A DNA stretch of 64,000 nucleotides, taken from NCBI RefSeq assembly GCF_027244095.1, contig NC_069659.1, positions 342,468,750 through 342,532,749 on the forward strand, written 5' to 3'. Position 1 is the first letter of the stretch. The number at the start of each line of letters is the position of its first letter. The position numbers and the translations under genes are program-made. Under the pieces are notes generated by a model, which was given only the letters and a program-made list of their open reading frames with translations, ran no database searches and had not been told where the DNA came from. The DNA is from Hemicordylus capensis (taxonomy: Eukaryota > Chordata > Lepidosauria > Squamata > Cordylidae). Positions 1 to 11,250 of this stretch are shown piece by piece.

Positions 1-7
1 ATTGCAG

Positions 8-136
8 AGTGCTCTCGTGCAAATGTTGGACATTGGGTGAATGCAGTTGTGCATGGTATGGCCATTGCACATAATGCCCATACCACTGTACAACTGTATT
101 AGTGCCATTTCCAACATTTGTGCACGGATGCTCTTG
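8..136. repeat. Foldback (inverted-repeat) MITE-like element
   Basis: Two arms of about 55 bases face each other around a short loop near position 70. The left arm carries CAAATGTTGGACATTGGG and GTTGTGCATGGTATGG. The right arm carries CCATACCACTGTACAAC and CCAACATTTGTGCACG. The arms are imperfect, so this is an aged copy. A smaller perfect hairpin (TTGCACACTAT facing ATAGTGTGCAA) follows near 146-176. No coding capacity is visible. Confidence 0.6.
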
Positions 137-340
137 CGCGACTGCTTGCACACTATGCAATTCCGATAGTGTGCAAAATGCTCACAGGACACTGCACAGT
201 TTGTGAGCCACTGACCAGTAGGTGGTGCTGTGAAAATAGTGCAAGGGCCATGCCCAGTATGTGGTCAGTGCATGGAAACAATCTAGAAGGGAGCATGAGA
301 ATCTACAGAAGACAGCATCTGGACCAGTAAGCTTCTGGAT

Positions 341-790
341 CAATATTCTTCATTGTACAGTTCAGGAGCTGTTGACGGCTCCAATCTACTCTAAGTGCGC
401 TCCCTGTCGTAATTGTTTATTGGGTCTGTGTAAAGCTTCTTCTGCCAAAGCTGAATACTCTGCACCATCTCCTTGGACCATGTGGAGACAACCATTCCCA
501 CCATGCAATGCTGTACTTTGTTTGCTTAAAGAAGCACCTTAAGGAAAACGGAGCCCTCTTGAGCCCCTGCACTATCTTGGAAGGTGTGCATGGAGTATTG
601 GGAAGCATAACCCTTCCCAGTGCTTTCCTCACAGAGCTCTTAAGACGACTCCATCTCTTTTGTAGGCCCTCTCAGCACTGAAGAAAGTGAAGTACTGTGC
701 AGAGATCAGCATATTGGGAAGTGGCATTCATATTAAGATGTTTTACCAAAGTGGCCCCACTTGGAAAATAGAGAAGATCACTAGTCTGGA
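341..790 (+). repeat. Old dispersed repeat, copy 1 (unsplit)
   Basis: This stretch matches 37395-39600 in the same order: TTCTTCATTGTA, then AATTGTTTATTGGG, then AATGCTGTACTTTG, then CCCTTCCCAGTGCTTTCCTC, then a purine-rich 3' part with CCAAAGTGGC. The second copy is split by an L2 LINE. This copy is uninterrupted at 605-615 and shows the pre-insertion state. The family is not recognised, and its open frames are not conserved between copies. Confidence 0.65.
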
Positions 791-1522
791 CTGAGTGTGA
801 GAGTCCCCAACTACTGCGTAAGTTCTAAAAGGTCTGCAAGAAACCCATGCCTCAGAAAGCCTTATGAAGAGAGAGAAACTTAAAGGTCTTAATCCTGCAA
901 AGGACCGAGCTCTTCCTGTCTGAGGCTGAGCATTCTCCATTGCAACTGAACTCAGCAAAATTGAGGGCACTCACTGGCCTGCATAATTGGGCTTGTAATT
1001 GCTTCCAATTGCAGGATGGAAAAGATTATCTCTTTACGTTGTTTATTTCCAAAGGATTATAAAGTTAATTGCCAAAATACCTTAATTACAATTCTCCAAA
1101 GCTATGCCCTTTGTATGGTTTTCCTGAAGACAATTCTGTTTTCATTAACTTCCTGGGAAAAGGGGGGAAAGGAAATATGCTGGCTGACCAAAAAAGTTTA
1201 ATCTTTCTTGATCCGTTTGTTTGGAATATTTATCCTTCTCTAAGCAGCACCTGGAAGAACAAGACAAAATAATTTCCAATAGTGATATTTTGTCTTGGTG
1301 AATCAAAATGGAAAGATGTTCAAAACTGAAAGACTACACACTTATATTGATTTCATACCAGCTTAATTGTCATGGCTTCCCCCAAAGCATCTTGGAAAAG
1401 ATAATTTTGTGCAGGTGCTGATAATTCTTTGTTAATGTTCCTTATTTTTCCTGGCTCTCAGACCTACAGATTGCAAGTTGCTCAAGGGAAGTGGATAATT
1501 TGTTAAATCAGTTTAAGTCTAT
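791..1522. other. No recognised feature
   Basis: AT-rich sequence without a convincing open frame, tandem repeat or recognised transposon end. It may include the worn 3' end of the preceding repeat. Confidence 0.4.
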
Positions 1523-3433
1523 AGCCCTATTCAGACATTATGTGGTACGAGTGTAGAAATATCTCTACATTCATACATGTTTTTGTGTAAATGACTTGCC
1601 TGCATTAGGAGTGTGCACAAACCAGAAAACCTGGTTCGGTTTGAGTAAAACCGGACCCAAACCGAATGGGTCTGGTCCAGTTTTTTGCACAGAAGAGTGT
1701 CCAAACCAGTTTGGGCCTGGCTCAGCAGGCGAGAGTTTTGTTTTTTTAATGGTGGACTTACCACCATTGCAGAGCCTTGTGGGCATATGTGTGTGTGCTG
1801 TCTCCTGCAGTTCCCCCTCCCCCTGCCAGCCTGCCCCCAATCTCCCAGTGGCCTGCTTTGGGCCATTTTGGGCCTGTTTCTGGCCTCTCTGCGCTGGTAG
1901 TCTACATTTGGAGGCTGCCATGCATGCGCACTGACCATCTGCATGACCAGCCAGTGCACATGCATGATGACCTCCAAAATGGCCACCCCGAGTGCAGAGA
2001 GGCCCCAAAGGGGCCATTTGAGACTGGGGGAGGGCAGTGGGGGGAGGGGGAACCATAGGAGACCTAACTTGGCCGCAGCAGCTCCCCTTGAGGCCCTACA
2101 ATGGTGATGAGTCTGCCATTTTTTCCTTTTAAAGAACACCCAAACTGGTCCTGGAACAGGCTCAGTCCGGCTCAAGGGCTCACCCTTGAGCCGGGCCAGT
2201 TTAAGTACAAGCCAGTTTGACCTCAAGCTGGATTGCACATCCCAAACCTGTATTCGTTTTAAAAACTGAACCTCGGTACAGCCACTCAAATACATGGTAC
2301 AGATAGGAAATTTACTGCTATACCTGTGTTCAACATAATCTGTGAATAACAATACCTGTTTACAGATCTGTACCTGTGTACACTGTACACACATTTGTAG
2401 TGACTAGCCTCCCCTCCCTCTAAAGAGTTAACTAGACCCTTGTCTTGATTGACAGGCTGGTGACCTACATAGATCGCCCAATCAGTCCACTGGGGAGGGG
2501 GACCTAGAGAGCTGTTGCTGGGAATTCTGGGAACAAGAAAAGCAGAAGCTAGGCTGGGGGTCCACAGGAGGACACGTGGCCATGGGGGTTAACTGTAGGA
2601 GAATAACTTTGCAGATCCTTGAAAGACAAGAGGGCAGGAAACTTGAATGCTCATCAGGAGTTTGGTGAGTTCAAGGCAAGGAGCCAGGGCTTATGGTTTC
2701 CGGAAGTTTAGCATAGGGAACAGTTTGTTTAGTCAGACTGGGCATTAGAGATGTTATATTGCTTTGTGTGTGTGTGCTCTGCATATTCTGGATAGTGTTC
2801 TATTATAGTTTACCTGCAATGTAATTGAAATAAAAAACACTAGCCTAAGTTCAATCCACCTAGGGTGTTGCAAAAGTCTCTGTAAACATTTAAGCGTGCA
2901 TTAATACAATCCATTTTTGTAATCCAACTAAGTATTCTTAACAGTATCTAAAAGCTGAGAAGCCTCTGATGGAAGCAGTCTGTAGTAATTGAATAAAACT
3001 GGGGTGTGTGTTTTTTTAGTTCTTTTCTTTTTACAAGCCTCTCCAAGTTGGTTTTTGGCTCAGGAAAAGGGGTTTCAAAGGGGATTTCTCTGGTGCAAAC
3101 ATATCCTCAAACTTTCAGCAACCATCAGTTTCTCACCATGTGTCGGCTTGCACATGGAAGATTTTTGTACTTGTTCAAGAGCCAAATTAAGAGAGGTTTT
3201 TTCCCCCCTGGGTTACCCCATCCCATGCCCAGAGAGTTTCTGTAGACAAAAGGGGTGGCGGTGGCAACATTTTGAACTTACCAATAATACAGAATAGTTT
3301 TAGGAGAAGCCTAGCCAGGCAGCTCAGCGGGGATGATTCATCATCCCCGCCCCCATGTGAGTTTTCTCTGAGACAAAGGCTTTAATCCACTACAGCATTC
3401 TACGAGAGTTCAACATAATGTCTGAATAGGGCT
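1523..3433. mobile_element. DNA transposon with 20-bp perfect terminal inverted repeats
   Basis: The left end AGCCCTATTCAGACATTATG (1523-1542) is repeated exactly, inverted, at 3414-3433. Similarity continues inward imperfectly for about 20 more bases. Both outer flanks carry a TAT trinucleotide, a possible short target duplication. No transposase frame is visible, so this is a non-autonomous or decayed copy. A hAT MITE sits inside it at 1606-2245. A fragment with the same end is at 16485. The interior 2400-2860 carries CCAAT-like and AATAAA-like motifs and could be an older, separate insertion. Confidence 0.55.
1606..2245. mobile_element. hAT-type MITE, TAGGGATGTGCA family
   Basis: The left end TAGGAGTGTGCACAAACC and right end GGATTGCACATCCCAA are inverted versions of the family terminus. 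The flanking octamers GCCTGCAT and ACCTGTAT agree at 6 of 8 positions, as expected for a worn hAT target duplication. The interior is GC-rich and has no transposase. A long open frame on the minus strand across this copy is a by-product of that composition. Because it splits 1523-3433, it inserted later than that element. Confidence 0.7.
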
Positions 3434-3980
3434 TATAAGATAAATGCTCCCCTATACCCCAATTCAACAAAGATGATCTGAGCATGGAAACTGATATTTT
3501 ATACTGTAGAGATGAGCTAGTGAGAATTAATGGGCCAGTTTAGATGATACTTCTCTGCAAACTCTTGTGCATGGGATAAGGATGCACACATACCATGAGT
3601 GTGGATCACAGGGGCACCTATTACTAATCATGTGGATTGTGTGGAGGGAGCAGTTCATTAACTACCTAGATTGTCCCATATTTATCCAACCTGTTTAGAT
3701 AATTGATGGAAATGTGGGTGTGAAAGGGCTGGTCTCTTCCATATGTTCTGGAACAGTCCTAAGAGCAAAGATTATTGGGTTGTAATTCTGAAAGATGTTT
3801 GACTGAATATCAACTAGTGTTAAATCCACCAACCATACACTTCTGTAAATTCCCCTTATTGACACTGTCTGAAGATCGAGCATTGCTTAAATATTTACTA
3901 ATTGCTGCCAGGTTGATCATTACAAGAAAATGGAAAACTCATGAATCCTCCCTCTTGGGTTGACTGAGTGTCTGGTGTCT
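3434..3980. other. No recognised feature
   Basis: Unique-looking sequence with no terminal repeats, promoter-like cluster or open frame I would support. Confidence 0.4.
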
Positions 3981-4195
3981 GAACTGGTAACCTCAAGCCA
4001 GAGGTTGCCGGTTCAAATTCCTGAACACCTACATCAGGCAGCAGCGATATAGGAAGATGCTGAAAGGCATCATCGCATACTGCACAAGAGATGACAATGG
4101 TAACCCCCTCCTGTATTCTACCAAAGAAAACCACATGGCTCTGTGGCCGCCAGGAGTTGACACCAACTCAATGGCACACTTTACTTTAGAGATGG
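3981..4195 (+). mobile_element. tRNA-derived SINE, type T (GCAGCGATATAGGAAGATGC body)
   Basis: A B-box-like GGTTGCCGGTTCAAATTCC is followed by the family body CAGCAGCGATATAGGAAG, GCTGAAAGGCATC, TACCAAAGAAAACCAC and GTTGACACCAACTCAATGGC. The same body occurs at 16718, 17905 and 36592. The 5' A-box part is worn. Pol III promoter boxes inside the head are characteristic of tRNA-derived SINEs. No functional tRNA is implied. Confidence 0.7.
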
Positions 4196-5582
4196 TTAAA
4201 CTTACTAATTATATTTGCATGTGCCAAGTTAGAGACTACAGCTCGAAGATTGTTTTCTTCTTAATTGGAGCATTTTTATTAATTTTTGGAACAACAAAAT
4301 CCAAGATAATATTTAGCCTGTTCTTTCATTTGGTGTCATTTAACTGGAATGTAATTCTGTATTTGTTTTGGTTTTTTACTTATGAGATTAATTTTTATTT
4401 ATACTTGTGAGAAAGTAAAAATAATTACACCAAATTACTCCTCTACACAAACTACAAATTCTGCTTTAAACTGGGTTGGTTTGGATGAACTGTCCTGCCA
4501 TGCTGAAGAGTTAAACCCTCCCCCCTGGATTTTCAAGGACCAGTGAGAGCTCACCAGATGCCGCCAAAACCACAACGCTTTCCAAGGCTCAGGCCCCTCC
4601 CTTGGAGCAAACCTATTCCAGGGCGCCCTCCCCTTCACAAAGAAAAGATAACTCTCTCTGCGGCTCCTGCTGGCTTATCTGGGATTGGTTGTGTTACCAC
4701 ACTGTCCCTACTGTAAGAGAGTCATAGTTTCTCACAGGGCTCACATGGGCACCATTTAAGTTAGGGAGTATAGCTGTTTTCAGACAAAACCTTAATAACT
4801 ATATTGCACTATAGAATTTTGGGTAAACAATATTTTCCTTTTTGTAGATTTTCAGTGACCTCATCTGTTCCAGTCTCTTTATCTGTTCCAGTTCCTGAAT
4901 CTCATTGGCAAAAACAGGAAGTCAAGAATCCATTAAGAATTCCTACCGTGACAGCTGTGATGACAACACCTTCTTTGCAATCTGAAGGAGAAAAATGGAA
5001 CTGCTTTGTTGCCAGGACAACCAGCCCACTGGATGCGGTCATAGGTCAACGACTGGAGTGGCACCTGGGAGGACATTGCACTAGTTGGTGGAGAATATAA
5101 ACTGGAAACCAACCGAAGACCTATTGTACTAATGAGAACAAGGATGGTAAAATTATGAACTAAATCTAATGACCTTATTTCACTAAAGCTAACTGAGAAT
5201 TCCTGTATATGGACACTGACAGAGTGGAGAGATTGCAAAAGAGCAGGCCATTGGATGTCTCAGCTTCCCAAAGTCCAATTTCAAGCAACTCCACATGAAA
5301 TCAGAACTGGTACCTGTATCTAGAATTCAACATTTCCTTTTCTTCACTATGCTGAGGGAGCACCAGAGAACTCCACTATGAAAATATTAAAGACTCTGCA
5401 TGACACTTATTCTACTATAACTACATTAGAATAAGGAGCAAAATCAAAATGTCATCTGCTGTTAATCCCCAGTATTGGATTAATGCTCTACATTTTGATA
5501 TTAACAACCATGGCTTTGTATTCCTTATGATTCATTATCAATCAAATTCAAGGACTATTTGATTGCTTATAATAATATTACT
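4196..5582. other. Mostly unique sequence, nothing recognised
   Basis: AT-rich to 4430, then a CT-rich stretch to about 4700 with several possible splice-like tracts but no supported exon. The frame at 4804-5100 (98 codons) has no recognisable domain. No terminal repeats are seen. Confidence 0.35.
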
Positions 5583-5686
5583 GCTGCTAACACTGAGAGA
5601 CCTTAAAGGCCAAGTTGAAGACAGATCATCCTGGAGAGAATCTATCTATGTGGTCACTAAGAGTCAACTCTGACTTGACGGCACTT

Positions 5687-5720
<34 letters not shown>
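5583..5720 (+). repeat. SINE tail ending in an (AATC)n run
   Basis: GTGGTCACTAAGAGTCAAC followed by TTGACGGCACTTAATC resembles the tail of tRNA-type squamate SINEs that end in a short tandem repeat. About eight AATC units close it (5686-5720). Only the tail is present, so it is 5'-truncated. Confidence 0.5.
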
Positions 5721-6027
5721 CTGCAATTTATCATGGATCATTCTGCTACCCTAGAGCTCAATGGACAATATTATTTCTGGAATGATGAAAATGGACTTCC
5801 AAACACATATCCAGGTGCCACCAAGCCTGCAATTTGGTATCTTCTACTACCCTGCCACCAAGCACCCAATTTCTAAAACCATTCCAACCTACTTCAGTGC
5901 CATTCACCACTAGGGATGTGCATGCCACCTGTTTGGCCAGTTAGGTTCAGACTGGACTGGATTGAATTGACCTGGCCTTATCCTAAAGGCTGCGTGCGGT
6001 GGGGGGGAGGAGTAAGGGTACACTGTA

Positions 6028-6334
6028 TAGGAACATAGGAGCATAGGAAGCTGCCATATACTAAGTCCGACCATAGGCCCATCTAGCCAGTATTGTCTAC
6101 ACAGACTAGCAGTGGCTTCTCCAAGGATGCAGGAAGGAATTTCTCAAAGCTCTATCTTGGAGATGCCAGAGAGGGAACTTGGAACCTAGATGCTCTTCCC
6201 AGGGCAGCTCCATCCCTTAAGGGAAATATCTTATAGAGTTCACACATGTAGTCGCCCATTCATATGCAACCAGGGTGGACACTGCTTAACTAAGGGGGCA
6301 AGTCATGCTTGCTACCACAAGACCAGCTCTCCTC
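6028..6334 (-). mobile_element. Composite SINE with 5S rRNA-like body
   Basis: Read on the minus strand it runs: head GAGCTGGTCTTGTGGTAGCA, a 5S-like segment (TAAGCAGTGTCCACCCTGGT, then ATGAATGGG), a tRNA-like segment, and the tail CTATGTTCCTAT. The 5S box A and box C regions of eukaryotic 5S rRNA have the same order and wording. This copy is nearly full length at about 300 bp and lies inside the hAT MITE 5911-6720. Confidence 0.7.
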
Positions 6335-6344
6335 TTTTTAGTGG

Positions 6345-6480
6345 TGGCTGCAGCAGAGACTGCGGCCACCACTGCAGCCTCTGTGGTATCTTTAGTGGTG
6401 GTATCTTTTGTAGTGGTATCTTTAGTGCTGGCTGCAGCAGAGGCAGCAGAAGCGGTGGAGTCTTCAGAGGTGGTGGCAGG
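6345..6480. repeat. Short minisatellite, about 15-bp unit
   Basis: GTGGTATCTTTAGTG recurs as GTGGTATCTTTTGTA and again as GTGGTATCTTTAGTG, flanked by GCTGCAGCAGAG repeats. On the minus strand one frame reads as repeated KDTT blocks, a consequence of the 15-bp unit being a multiple of three. It lies in the interior of the surrounding MITE. Confidence 0.6.
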
Positions 6481-6728
6481 GGCTCTTCCAAGTGCCCTGC
6501 CAGCCACCTGAATGACAGCCCAGTCCTTGCCGGATTCCACTTTTCAAGTATCCCTGAACCAGTCCATGAACCAGTTCTTGGAACCAGGGTTGGTCAGGTT
6601 CAAGCTCAGACTGGGGCCCCACTTGCGTGAGGGGTTCAGTCCGGTTCAAACTTGGACCTCCCGGACTGGGCTGGTTTGATTTGAACTACAGTTCACACCA
6701 AGCCAGCTTACACACCCCTATTCACCAC

Positions 6729-7564
6729 TACCCTTCCACCCATACCACTTTTCTTTATGGGCAATAGACTGTGCAGAAAAGATATGCTCTTTCAAGTTCC
6801 TTTATGCTACCAGACAGTGAATACTAAGTTGATTCTCAATATGGCTGCTCGCAGTGTCTCCAAAATGTTTCTAGTATGTCAACCATTTATGTCTACAGAA
6901 TGGACAACATTCCAAAACTGGAACAGCAAACGGAACTTTACAAAACAATGTTCTACTGTGTTTTCATCTTGATGTAAGCAAAGAGATTTGGCAGCTTTAG
7001 AATTGGAACAATGGGAGCTGGAGTAAATGCTATCTCTCTTGAGGTTATTGCAAATAAGTTATCTACATTCCCTGAAAGGGACTATATATATATATATCTT
7101 CTTTTATAGTGATGTAATCCAAGCATAGTGATTTATATAAAATAAATAAAAATGGGGGTTTTTTCCCCCTGAGGACACCTTGCTTCTACCTACAATTACC
7201 TGGAAAAGCCAATTCTACTTACTAGGTTGAATGAATCAAAGATAATCCCTGTGTTTGTTTACCCTCGGTTATTGATTATTTTGGCAAACATTTATCTATT
7301 ACTTCCAACAGTAGCCATATAATTTGGGATGATAATTGGATGAACTATCAATATGAATTGATGGATTTCATTTTGCTAAGAGTTGACCCTCTGGTACTAT
7401 TGAACTGACTGGTGGGGTCATCTAATCCAAAAATATTTTTGCAAATGATGCCACAGTCAGCAATTCATAATTTTTGCAAACAAGGCAATAGTAATCAATA
7501 TTTAACCATAGTTAATGACCTATTTCTGATTAAAATGGATGGTATCTTCTAATCAGATTGAATG
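6729..7564. other. AT-rich unique sequence
   Basis: Contains a short (TA)n run near 7082-7098. A 71-codon frame at 6757-6972 shows no recognised domain. No transposon ends were found. Confidence 0.35.
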
Positions 7565-7625
7565 ATTGGTTGATTGATTTAACATATTTTTATACCGCCC
7601 CAAAACTTACTTCTCTGGGAGGTGG
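7565..7625 (-). repeat. L2-type LINE 3' tail fragment
   Basis: TTTTTATACCGCCCCAAAAC followed by CTTCTCTGGGAGG is the reverse of the common L2 ending (CCCAGAG, TTTGGGCGGTATA, then an AAAT-rich tail). Heavily 5'-truncated. Confidence 0.55.
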
Positions 7626-9340
7626 CCTACCAAAACTTAAGAAGTACCCCCAAACCATCCCCTTGGGAGGCAAAGGCAATGGATTATAAAAGTTTAGGCC
7701 AGGGTTTGGTTTTAGGAATTTCTCCCTCTTTTTCTCTGTTTTTCCCTCAGTTTGAGCTTTACGATCTGACTATAATCTCTCTCTTTTTTGAAAAAAAATT
7801 CTTCTGATTTTTCATTGGGTCCCCTGTTTGGGGTTCTATCCGTTGTGTTGTTGAGTCTGATTTGCAGACCGATTCAGCAGGAGTGGCGAGATGCCCATTG
7901 AATTATTTAATATATTTAGACTTTTGAAGTTTAGCTCTTCCAACCTATACTAAATGTAACCCAAATAAAATTTTAACTTGATTTATGGAGTGTGTGCTTC
8001 ATTTTCTGGGCAGTGGGCCAGCAGCTGGTCAGAACCCAATAACCCTATAGCTAAAATTTGGCTACTGGGGAATATTAGTAATCAATAATTCTAACAATGT
8101 GAGTATGGAAAGGAAATTCCAGCTGAAAAGGGGCTAGGGGCTGCATGTCCATGACACAAGCTAGCCAGTACTTTGTTCGCTGGCTAGGTGCAAGGAGGAG
8201 GGGGCACTCCGGCGTCGCCTGGATGCCAGCAGCCCAAGGACATTTATTCCCCTTCATCCAATGGTGGTCATAACACTGAGGGCTGTTGTAGGTGCCTCCT
8301 ATCTCCACTCTTGGCACTTGAAGAGAAAGATGGAGATTCCCTACCCCTTGATCACCATGAAGCATCCACTAGAAGTTCCGCATAACAAATTGCCTTACTG
8401 ACTGGTGCCACTGAGGCTAACAGCTCCTCTAATATAGGAGCAGGAAAACACAGCTTCAGTTCTCATTAAATTTTGACCACTGAGACAGTGTGTTCTGCCT
8501 GAGCCAGCCTCCAGCCCTCTGCTTCCAGAGACAACTTGTCATCCTACTTGTCTGCAGAATGGCAACCCTTAATGAGCTCGAAGCTTTGGGAAGCAGAGAC
8601 CAAATTTATTCCAGAGAATTTTACTGACATCTCTCCTCAACATACTACATTGGATTTATGCCAGCTGGTTAAAGCTGTGAGTGAATGGTGCCTTGCTATT
8701 TCCAGCACCTAAAAAGAGCAAGAGCAGAGTTCATGATAGCTGTGTTCTGAGTCTGCTGTGCTATCTTGCTTCCGTTTGTTTAATGTGGTACATTAGCTGT
8801 ACCAACTGGCATTTACCTGCCTGATCTGCGTCATCTCGGAGACATCTTGAATGTTCCACCGTAGACATGCAGATGTCATGCAGATATTTATAGACCTGCT
8901 GAATGTGTCCTAGAGACTCAGAGTAAACAAGCTCTATGAATCACAGGAAGTAGAAAGATGAGATTTTAAGGGAAACAAATGACACAGCTGAGAATGAAAC
9001 CTTCCATAGAGGGTGAAGAGAGATGCAACACTAGAAGAAGGCTCACAGCTGCTTCTTTACTTACAACGTGATCCCACCATTGCCACTTGCTTTGCATGCA
9101 TGCATGTTCAGCTGCCAGCCTAACCCAAAGGATAGGGAAGGTGTTCTGCTGACCCAACATCACAGGTGCTAGCCCATCAGCCTTCCACAGACAGTTTCCC
9201 CTGATTCACCATACTGAAAGCATGTTGGACAAATATTTCAGAGGTCTACCTTGGATAGAAACAGATACATTTGTATGAATCACAATAAGGACCCTTTCAA
9301 ACTTCCCCATTTTAAACTATTTCATTTTAAAATAAAACTA
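7626..9340. other. Unique-looking stretch, possible worn LTR-like 3' part near 7950-8070
   Basis: At 7965-8070 a CAAATAAAATTTTAAC signal is followed by GTGTGTGCTTCA and then CTATAGCTAAAATTTGG. This order resembles the poly(A) and U5 end of an LTR, but no second LTR or coding remnant was seen, so this stays a weak suspicion. The remainder to 9340 shows nothing I can name. Confidence 0.25.
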
Positions 9341-9410
9341 TTCATTCATTCATTCATTCATTCATTCATTCGATTTTTATACCACCCTTCCAAAATGGCT
9401 CAGGGCCATG
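9341..9410 (-). repeat. LINE/SINE 3' tail with (ATTC)n
   Basis: About seven ATTC units (9341-9370) join GATTTTTATACCACCC and CCAAAATGGCTCAGGGC. The same sequence is at 52430-52460, and it is the reverse of a tail ending in GCCATTTTTGGAAGGGCGG. Confidence 0.55.
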
Positions 9411-9530
9411 TCGTAATAACATTTAGTAATGTCTTCACTCAAAGTCTGATAAAACATAAAGGTCAGGTCTCTTGCGTACTCCAGGAGTGCAGAATGAGGG
9501 GATGCTTGAAGAGCATCCTCACTTATTTTG

Positions 9531-9551
9531 GGTGTGTGTGTGTGTGTGTGA
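9531..9551. repeat. (GT)n microsatellite
   Basis: About ten GT units in GGGTGTGTGTGTG context. Confidence 0.8.
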
Positions 9552-9584
9552 AAGAAATGACAATTTTGAGGGGTGGGGAGATGT

Positions 9585-9808
9585 AAGAACAGCCCTGCAG
9601 GATCAGGCCCAAGGCTTGTCCAGCATCCTGTTCACAAAGTAGGCCTACCAGATGCCTCTGAGAAGCCCACAGGCAAGAGCTGAGGGCACGCCCTCTCTCC
9701 TGTTGTTACTCCTCCCCCCCCCATTTTTGTCTTAATGAATGTTTTACTTTGTTTTTATTCTGTTGTAAACCACCTAGAGACATAAGTTTTGGGCGGTATA
9801 GAAATGTA

Positions 9809-9839
<31 letters not shown>

Positions 9840-10975
9840 AATACTCCCCTGCAGCTGGTATTACTGTTTAGAGACATCTTGCCTCTGAGGTGTCCTATAG
9901 CCACAAAACTAGAAACCATTGATAGACTTGTCCTCCATGAATTTATCTAAGCCACTCTTAAAGCCATCCAGGCTGGTGACTGTCACTACATCCAGTGGCA
10001 GAGAATTCCGTAGGTTAATTATGCATTGTGTGAAAAAGTACTTCCTTTTGTCAGGCCTAAATTTATTGGCAATCAGTTTCATGGGATGACTCCTGATTCT
10101 AGTGTTATGCAAGAGGGAGAAAAAATTCCCTCTCTCCACAACATGCATACTTTTATAGATTACTATCATGTCACCCCTCAGTCATATTTTTTCTGAATTA
10201 AAAAGACCAAGGTGTTGTAGCCTTATCTCTTAAGGAAGGTGCTCTAGACCCTGATCATCTTCCCTGCTCTCTTCTGCACCTTCTCCAGTTCTATAATGTC
10301 CTTTTTGAGGTATGGTGACCAGAACTCCAAATGTGGTCACACCATACACTTGTATAATCTAGGGCATTATGATATTAGCAGTTTCGTTTTCTATTCCTTT
10401 CTTAATGATTCCAAGCATGGAATTGGCCTTTTTCACAGCTGCCGTACATTGTGTCTCCTGGTCAGTCACCAAAACTCAGACCCTATCAGCATAAATGTGA
10501 AGTTGGGTTTTTTTGCCCCAATATGCATCATTTTACATTTGTTTACACTGAACCAGATTTGCCATTTTGTCGCATACTCCCCCAGGTTAGAGATATCCTT
10601 TTGGAGCTCCTCACAATCTGTTTTGGATTTCACTACCCTAAATAGCTTGTTGCTATCTGCAAATTTGGCCATCTCGCTGCTTACTCCAACATCTAGATCT
10701 ATGAACAAGTTAAGGAGCATTGGTCCCAGTATCGATCCCTGTGAGACCCCACTTCTTAGTTCTCTCCATTTAGAGAATTGTCCATTTATTCCTACCCTCT
10801 GTTTCTGTCTTTCAACCAGTTACCAATCCACACATGAACCTTTCCCCCTATCCCATGACTGCTAAGGTTTCTCAAGAGTCTTTGATGAGGGACTCTTGTC
10901 AAAACCTTTTTGAAAGTCCAAGTATATAATGTCAACTGGATCAGCTTTATAGATTATTAAGTTTGGCGGAGGGCG
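9585..10975 (-). mobile_element. CR1-family LINE, 3' part of ORF2 and 3' end
   Basis: The minus strand encodes pieces of CR1 reverse transcriptase and its C-terminal region: DIIYLDFQKGFD near 10930, KFADSNKLFRVVKS and WFSVNKCKMMHIG at 10540-10680, then GGIKSMHVV-like and RKYFFTQCIINLRNSLP at 9990-10160. The 3' end CATCCTG, CAGGGCTGTTCTTAC lies at 9585-9640. It is 5'-truncated within the RT fingers/palm and broken by frame changes. An L2 tail is inserted at 9713-9841. Confidence 0.85.
9713..9841 (+). repeat. L2 3' tail inserted into the CR1 copy
   Basis: GTTTTTATTCTGTTGTAAAC, CCACCTAGAGA and TTTTGGGCGGTATAGAAATG, followed by eight AAAT units, form a typical L2 end. The CR1 sequence TACTCCCC present before it is repeated after it (TACTCCCCTGCAG), giving a target duplication of about 8 bases. 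This insertion is younger than the CR1. Confidence 0.75.
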
Positions 10976-11250
10976 TTCAGTAGAATTAGAAGGGAACTCC
11001 TCAATATTTAGTGGGTATCTGTATTCCTGGTGTATTCTTTGTTAGAAATACCCAGGCAATCCGTATTCTGTACCAAGAAAAGTAAATTCTGCAAGCTATA
11101 TAAATCCAGAAACATGAAGAAAAGTGCATTATTTCTGTTATTTTGCGCAATCCATTCTGCAACCTTGAGTATTTTGCATCACTATTTTGGGTTTTTTTGA
11201 GAGACCTTGGGAGGCCTAAGAAACAATGCAGAGAGCTCAATTCTTTCCTT

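Larger units (their letters stand above)
5911..6720. mobile_element. hAT-type MITE with perfect 8-bp target duplication
   Basis: The element starts TAGGGATGTGCATG and ends TTACACACCCCTA. The identical octamer TTCACCAC flanks it at 5903-5910 and 6721-6728. This is the best copy for defining the ends and the hAT assignment of the TAGGGATGTGCA family. It contains a minus-strand 5S-like SINE (6028-6334) and a 15-bp minisatellite. No transposase is present. Confidence 0.8.

Noticed and set aside
1531-2394. 287-codon open frame on the minus strand
   Set aside because: It runs across both borders of a hAT MITE, is rich in W, P, G and R from GC-rich repeat sequence, and is not kept in other copies of the MITE.
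2989-3297. Frame beginning MNKTGVCVFLVLFFLQA that resembles a secreted protein
   Set aside because: The hydrophobic start is translated from a T-rich tract inside a DNA transposon. No splice sites or conserved motif support it.
6190-6630. 146-codon glycine/serine-rich plus frame
   Set aside because: It spans a SINE, a minisatellite and a MITE interior; the glycine-serine pattern comes from the 15-bp repeat.
7965-8070. Definite LTR
   Set aside because: Only a poly(A)-like signal and a plausible U5-like tail are present. No TG/CA borders, partner LTR or coding remnant; kept as a note only.
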